This document shows positions 40,224 to 44,248 of a stretch of 44,248 nt of DNA, in pieces. The notes below the pieces were generated by a model. That model was given only the letters and a program-made list of their open reading frames with translations, had not been told where the DNA came from and did no database searches. The first letter of the stretch is position 1, and the number at the start of each line of letters is the position of its first letter. The position numbers and the translations under genes are program-made. Source of the stretch: Ignavibacteria bacterium (GTDB taxonomy: Bacteria > Bacteroidota > Ignavibacteria > Ignavibacteriales > Ignavibacteriaceae); assembly GCA_030693705.1 (NCBI GenBank), contig JAUYAB010000046.1:1-44248 (forward strand), given 5' to 3'.

Positions 40224-42437
40224 ATGAAGAAATATTTTCAATTATTGGTGATGATATTTTTACCGCTTTATCTGTCTTTTAGTCAGTCAACCACTTTTCA
40301 AAAAGTTACTGCCGCTTCATATCTTGAATTTAAGGATGTTTGTTTTATTAATGAAAGCACCGGTTGGGTTGTCGGGAATTTAGGTTCGATATATAAAAGT
40401 ACTGATGGCGGTCAAAACTGGCAAAAACAGCAAAGTAATATAAATTCACATTTGAAATCAGCCTTTTTTCTTGATGAGCAAAAAGGATTTGCCGTTGGAG
40501 ATTCCTGCAAATTTCTATCAACAACTGATGGCGGAAGTACATGGAAAGTGGATAAAATATCTGCTATTCCATCAATAGGTGCTTCAATTTATTCAGTTTA
40601 TTTTGCTGATAACCTGAAAGGCTGGATATTAGCTTCATCATCATCTGCGGGTTGGATTTTGAGCACGACTGATGGTGGAGTTAACTGGACGGTAAACCTC
40701 ACTGTCACTGCTAAAAGTATGAATAAAATGAAATTCTTTGAACCGAATAAAGGTATTGCTTGCGGAAAAGATGCTGCGACAATTTATCATACATCTGATG
40801 GGATAAATTGGACACTTGCCCCTACACCGTTACTCGGCGGATTCACTTATTCTCGTTCGGATTTAAGAAACATTTATATAACCAGCGCAAATGAAGCGTA
40901 CATTGTGGGATGGGGATCACTTGTGGGGGCACAACCAACAATTCATTTAAAAACGGTCGATGGTGGGGCAACCTGGGTTTATCTTTCTCAAAGTGAATCA
41001 AATAGGACGTATGATAATTTGTATAATGTCTGGTTTAAAGATGCAAATAATGGAATGGCAACAGGAGGAGCTACTCTCGGAAGTTTAGTTGTTCGAACAA
41101 CCGACGGTGGACAGAACTGGATACCAATAAAAGCGCCGTTTGGTTCTGTTGTATATGGCATTACCGGATTTGGCAATAAAGTCTGGATAAGCGGAGGCGG
41201 TGGATTATTAGCTTATTCTTCAGATTTTGGCGACACCTGGCAGTTGCTAACACCAATGCCAAGCGGAACCATTTACGGAATCGAGTTCCCAAGTTCTCTT
41301 GTTGGTTATGCGGCTGGTTTTGATGGTGTTTTGCACAAAACAACAGATGGAGGAGAAACTTGGCGCGGCGGTTATCTGAGTGCAGGAAATAAAACTATAA
41401 ATATTCAATCAATTTTCTTCGTAAATGAAAATGTTGGTTATGCTGCATGCAGTTATCAGATGGTTGCAAAAACTAAAGACGGCGGAACAACCTGGTCTGA
41501 AATTATTCCCGCTTCAACATCCGCAAAGACAACGAGTTTTAGCGCTTATTTCATCAGTGAGGATTTAGGCTTTGTAGTAGGAAAACTTGATGATGGGTTG
41601 GATATTATTTATAAGACTACTGATGGGGGAAGTACATGGACCAATAAAATGGATGTAACCGGTAAAAATTTACGTGATGTTGCTTTTAAAGATGAGAATA
41701 ACGGTATTATCGTTGGTCTTGAATTTACCGCCCGTTTCACTACTGATGGAGGAACCAACTGGTCCATACCAACTTTTATAAATTTGCCAACCGGATTCGA
41801 TACTAAAACAGCAAATATTTATTCTGTAAGATTTATTAGCGAAAATGAAGCAATAGCAGTTGGTAACAAACTTATTTTGAAAAGTAGTGACTCTGGTGCA
41901 TCATGGAGTTACATACAAACAGCTTCTGCAAATCAATTAAATTCTGTTTCATCCGGCAGTAATCTTGTTTATGCCGTAGGAGTTAAAGAAGCATGGCAAT
42001 CAATTGATGCAGGTAATACATGGACAAACATTTTCGACACCACCATGTTCGAAGGAACTCTCAATTCATCAACTGTTGATCCAAATGGAAATGCCTGGTT
42101 TGGAGGGGCTTCAAGTTCAATTTTTACGAACCGTATTTGGGTTGGTGTTGAAAATGAAGGACAGACAATTCCTCATGGATACGAACTCAAGCAAAATTAT
42201 CCTAATCCCTTTAATCCAACGACGATAATAGAATACAAACTCGGAAATAGTTCTTTAGTTACTTTGGATGTATTTGATGTTCTTGGAAAACACGTTGCCA
42301 AATTGGTGGATGCTTACCAGCCAGGCGGAAATTATTCGGTTAAATTTAATCCGGAAAAACTAAGTGGTGCCGTTTATTTCTATACCTTGAAAGTAGATGG
42401 AAAGGCGAATTCGAAAAAAATGATCTTGATTAAGTAA
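40224..42437 (+). CDS. T9SS-secreted YCF48/BNR-repeat protein
   Basis: A 737-aa secreted protein. Signal peptide (YFQLLVMIFLPLYLSFSQ), then about 13 repeats with the signature T-x-D-G-G-x-x-W (STDGGQNW, TTDGGSTW, TTDGGVNW and so on) alternating with G-Y/F-A-V-G strands. This makes one or two seven-bladed beta-propellers of YCF48/sialidase-BNR type. The last ~85 residues are a T9SS type-A domain (LKQNYPNPFNPTTIIEYKL, LDVFDVLGKHVAKLV, GAVYFYTLKVDGK, KKMILIK). ATG 40224 is chosen because GGAG (40214-40217) lies 6 nt upstream; a TTG four codons earlier overlaps it. Probably surface-attached or released; the ligand or substrate is unknown. Confidence 0.87.
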   Translation: MKKYFQLLVMIFLPLYLSFSQSTTFQKVTAASYLEFKDVCFINESTGWVVGNLGSIYKSTDGGQNWQKQQSNINSHLKSAFFLDEQKGFAVGDSCKFLSTTDGGSTWKVDKISAIPSIGASIYSVYFADNLKGWILASSSSAGWILSTTDGGVNWTVNLTVTAKSMNKMKFFEPNKGIACGKDAATIYHTSDGINWTLAPTPLLGGFTYSRSDLRNIYITSANEAYIVGWGSLVGAQPTIHLKTVDGGATWVYLSQSESNRTYDNLYNVWFKDANNGMATGGATLGSLVVRTTDGGQNWIPIKAPFGSVVYGITGFGNKVWISGGGGLLAYSSDFGDTWQLLTPMPSGTIYGIEFPSSLVGYAAGFDGVLHKTTDGGETWRGGYLSAGNKTINIQSIFFVNENVGYAACSYQMVAKTKDGGTTWSEIIPASTSAKTTSFSAYFISEDLGFVVGKLDDGLDIIYKTTDGGSTWTNKMDVTGKNLRDVAFKDENNGIIVGLEFTARFTTDGGTNWSIPTFINLPTGFDTKTANIYSVRFISENEAIAVGNKLILKSSDSGASWSYIQTASANQLNSVSSGSNLVYAVGVKEAWQSIDAGNTWTNIFDTTMFEGTLNSSTVDPNGNAWFGGASSSIFTNRIWVGVENEGQTIPHGYELKQNYPNPFNPTTIIEYKLGNSSLVTLDVFDVLGKHVAKLVDAYQPGGNYSVKFNPEKLSGAVYFYTLKVDGKANSKKMILIK

Positions 42438-42470
42438 TTAACAATTTAAATTTTATTGGAAAGCTTCTAA

Positions 42471-44243
42471 GTGAAAAAATTTTTGAGTCCGATGCAGCTT
42501 CTAGTTGTATCTCTAATCTTGGTTACATCTTCTTTTCCGCAAATTCCGGAAGGATACAAGAAGGGATTGGAGTATATCAACAAGGGAGATTTACAGCGCT
42601 TTATATCCGTACTTGCTGATGACAGCCTAAAGGGAAGAGCAGCTGGTACTGATGAAAACTTGGAAGCCGCCCGGTTTATCGCTCATCGTTTTTATGAACT
42701 AGGATTAATACCGGCTGAAGCAAAAAATGGTCGGCAATATCATGCTCCAGCGGAAGATGATGAGAATACTCCCTTAATGAAATCGAATAAAGAAGTTGAG
42801 CCGGATTATTATGATAAATATTTTCAAAAGTTTTTCGTTTTAGATACAAAATTGGATGTAAACAATTCTCTTAAACTAATTTCGAATTTCTCAACCGGAC
42901 GTAAAGAAATTCAGTTTGACTATCGAAATGATTTTATCATCGATTACAAATATCCGCAAAACATTTCGCTTTCTTCAGAAGTAGTGTTCGTTGGTTACGG
43001 GATTGATAATGGTCCTAATAAATACAGCGATTATGAAACAAGCACCGGGGAAAAAATCGATGTAAAAAACAAAATTGTTCTTATGCTCGAAGGGTATCCG
43101 CAACAAGATGATACTTTAAGCGCTTTTAATCAGAATAAAAAAGGAGCAGTAACTTATAATGTAAAAAAGAAAACAGCCCTTGCGATGGAGAAGGGAGCTT
43201 TGGCTGTTTTGGTTGCAAAATCTCCATTAAAAGCGTCTCCGCCATTTATAATTTCTTCGCAGCCGCTCTACAATGCTTTCTCAGGAAAAAATTACACTCT
43301 TCCGGAATTAAAAGCTAAAGAGAGTATTCCGCTGATTTATATCAACAACAATATATTAAAAGAACTTCTATCCGGTCTTTCGAAAAATTTAGATGAAGAA
43401 TTACAGAACGTTGAGCCAACCCTAAAACCCATTTCGCATGAATTAAAAGATAAAAACATTCAGCTTGATATTCGGTTCGATAATAATTTAATTCCTTCGG
43501 AAAATGTAGTTGGATTTATTGAGGGAAACGATCCTGTTTTGAAAAACGAGTTTGTAGTAGTTGGCGCTCATTTCGATCATGTTGGTTTGGGCAAATATGG
43601 AGCGATGAATAAAAAGGATGTTGGCAAAATTCATAATGGCGCTGATGATAATGCTTCCGGTACGGCGGGAATGATGGAATTGGCGGAAGCTTTCTCCCAT
43701 TGCAAACCGAAACGGAGTATTGTATTTATTGCCTTCAATGCCGAAGAAATGGGGATGCTTGGCTCGCGTTATTATGCGTATCAAAATCCCTTAAAAAACA
43801 TTGAAAAAACTGTCGGCATGGTCAATCTTGATATGATCAGCCGGAATGATCCGAAACTTGTTTGGGCTGGCGGAATATTTTATTCGAGTGACATGAAGAA
43901 AATTATTGAAGAAGCAAATAAAGAGATCGGATTTGAAGTGCTTTACAACGTTGGCTTATTTACGTTTGCAAGTGATCAAGGTCCATTTATTCGTAAAAAA
44001 GTTCCGTCGGTCTTTTTCTTTGGCGGCTTACACGATGACTATCATACACCAAATGATAAAATAAACAGACTGGATTTCGATAAAGTTGAAAAGATTTCTA
44101 AACTCGGGTTTGTTTCTGCATGGTTACTTGCTAATACTGACGACCTTCCAAAATACAGGGAAATGACAATGGATGAAAAGATTGTGTTGGTAAAAGAATC
44201 AGGCGAAAGACAAAAAAAATATCAATCTGAAGAAAAAAAATAA
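42471..44243 (+). CDS. M28-family zinc metallopeptidase with inserted PA domain
   Basis: A 590-aa exported aminopeptidase-like enzyme. Signal peptide MQLLVVSLILVTSSFPQ. Residues about 165-330 hold a protease-associated (PA) domain (VVFVGYGIDNGPNKYSDYE, KIVLMLEGYPQQ, AMEKGALAVLVAK). The M28 catalytic domain has all five zinc ligands in place: His367 (GAHFDHVG), Asp392/393 (GADDNASG), Glu425/426 (FNAEEMG, one is the general base), Asp454 (NLDMIS) and a final His in DDYHTPND. The start is GTG at 42471 with GGAAAG about 10 nt upstream. The family removes N-terminal residues from peptides in the periplasm or outside. The gene ends 5 bases before the window edge. Confidence 0.92.
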   Translation: MKKFLSPMQLLVVSLILVTSSFPQIPEGYKKGLEYINKGDLQRFISVLADDSLKGRAAGTDENLEAARFIAHRFYELGLIPAEAKNGRQYHAPAEDDENTPLMKSNKEVEPDYYDKYFQKFFVLDTKLDVNNSLKLISNFSTGRKEIQFDYRNDFIIDYKYPQNISLSSEVVFVGYGIDNGPNKYSDYETSTGEKIDVKNKIVLMLEGYPQQDDTLSAFNQNKKGAVTYNVKKKTALAMEKGALAVLVAKSPLKASPPFIISSQPLYNAFSGKNYTLPELKAKESIPLIYINNNILKELLSGLSKNLDEELQNVEPTLKPISHELKDKNIQLDIRFDNNLIPSENVVGFIEGNDPVLKNEFVVVGAHFDHVGLGKYGAMNKKDVGKIHNGADDNASGTAGMMELAEAFSHCKPKRSIVFIAFNAEEMGMLGSRYYAYQNPLKNIEKTVGMVNLDMISRNDPKLVWAGGIFYSSDMKKIIEEANKEIGFEVLYNVGLFTFASDQGPFIRKKVPSVFFFGGLHDDYHTPNDKINRLDFDKVEKISKLGFVSAWLLANTDDLPKYREMTMDEKIVLVKESGERQKKYQSEEKK

Positions 44244-44248
44244 ATGAA

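Overview
The window looks like a piece of chromosome from an AT-rich member of the Ignavibacteria / Bacteroidota-Chlorobiota group. The main reason is the set of secreted proteins that end in a type IX secretion (T9SS) type-A C-terminal domain containing the block PNPFNPTT, the style typical of Ignavibacteria. PorV-like, FecR/ECF and TonB-receptor genes of Bacteroidota type agree with this.

Layout. 1-410: an 86-bp tandem repeat carrying a small hairpin. 420-1650: gene-poor DNA with a frameshifted heptad-repeat gene on the minus strand and several palindromes. 1656-4799 (minus): TPR protein, esterase-TPR protein, ribosomal L11 methyltransferase PrmA. 5053-8594: an AGCS sodium/amino-acid symporter, tRNA-Ser(GGA), a ZIP metal transporter, tRNA-Ser(CGA) preceded by an interrupted partial copy of itself, and a BtpA-family protein. 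8595-10136: gene-poor DNA with a terminal-inverted-repeat mini-element, a decayed T9SS C-terminal domain and a 21/42-nt tandem array. 10137-10832: an unrecognised helical protein.

11059-14665 is a two-gene Gabija anti-phage operon (gajA, gajB). From its stop codon to about 19630 runs the most unusual stretch: single genes (collagen-like lipoprotein, large lipoprotein, methyltransferase, DHCW-type cupin) in one orientation, separated by copies of a ~115-bp repeat. That repeat has a GGCGTTAGG core and a 14-bp-stem hairpin, and twice it is compounded with a four-hairpin cluster. The stretch resembles a gene-cassette array, but no integrase is in view and the repeats are not canonical attC sites.

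19708-26017 is an envelope/secretion block: a 1256-aa T9SS substrate, a beta-barrel protein, a PorV/PorQ-like protein and a tiny lipoprotein that is little more than a T9SS C-terminal domain. 26258-28775 pairs a UspA protein with a CPA2 antiporter fused to a PTS EIIA-like domain. 28930-40186 is a coherent regulated uptake operon: ECF sigma factor, FecR-type anti-sigma factor, TonB-dependent receptor with an STN signalling domain, two tandem DUF4876-like lipoproteins, an atypical ABC ATPase with permease and accessory membrane protein, and an outer-membrane beta-barrel. The gene order suggests surface-sensed uptake of a metal, metallophore or similar ligand; the ligand is not visible. The window closes with a YCF48/BNR-repeat T9SS substrate and an M28 peptidase.

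A theme across the whole window is the number of short palindromic intergenic families. In three places the sequence itself suggests that such elements moved: a 49-bp insert in a tRNA copy, an extra palindrome in one of two otherwise matching repeat copies, and a 30-bp hairpin pair between 7-bp direct repeats. No CRISPR array, rRNA, complete insertion sequence or integrase was seen.
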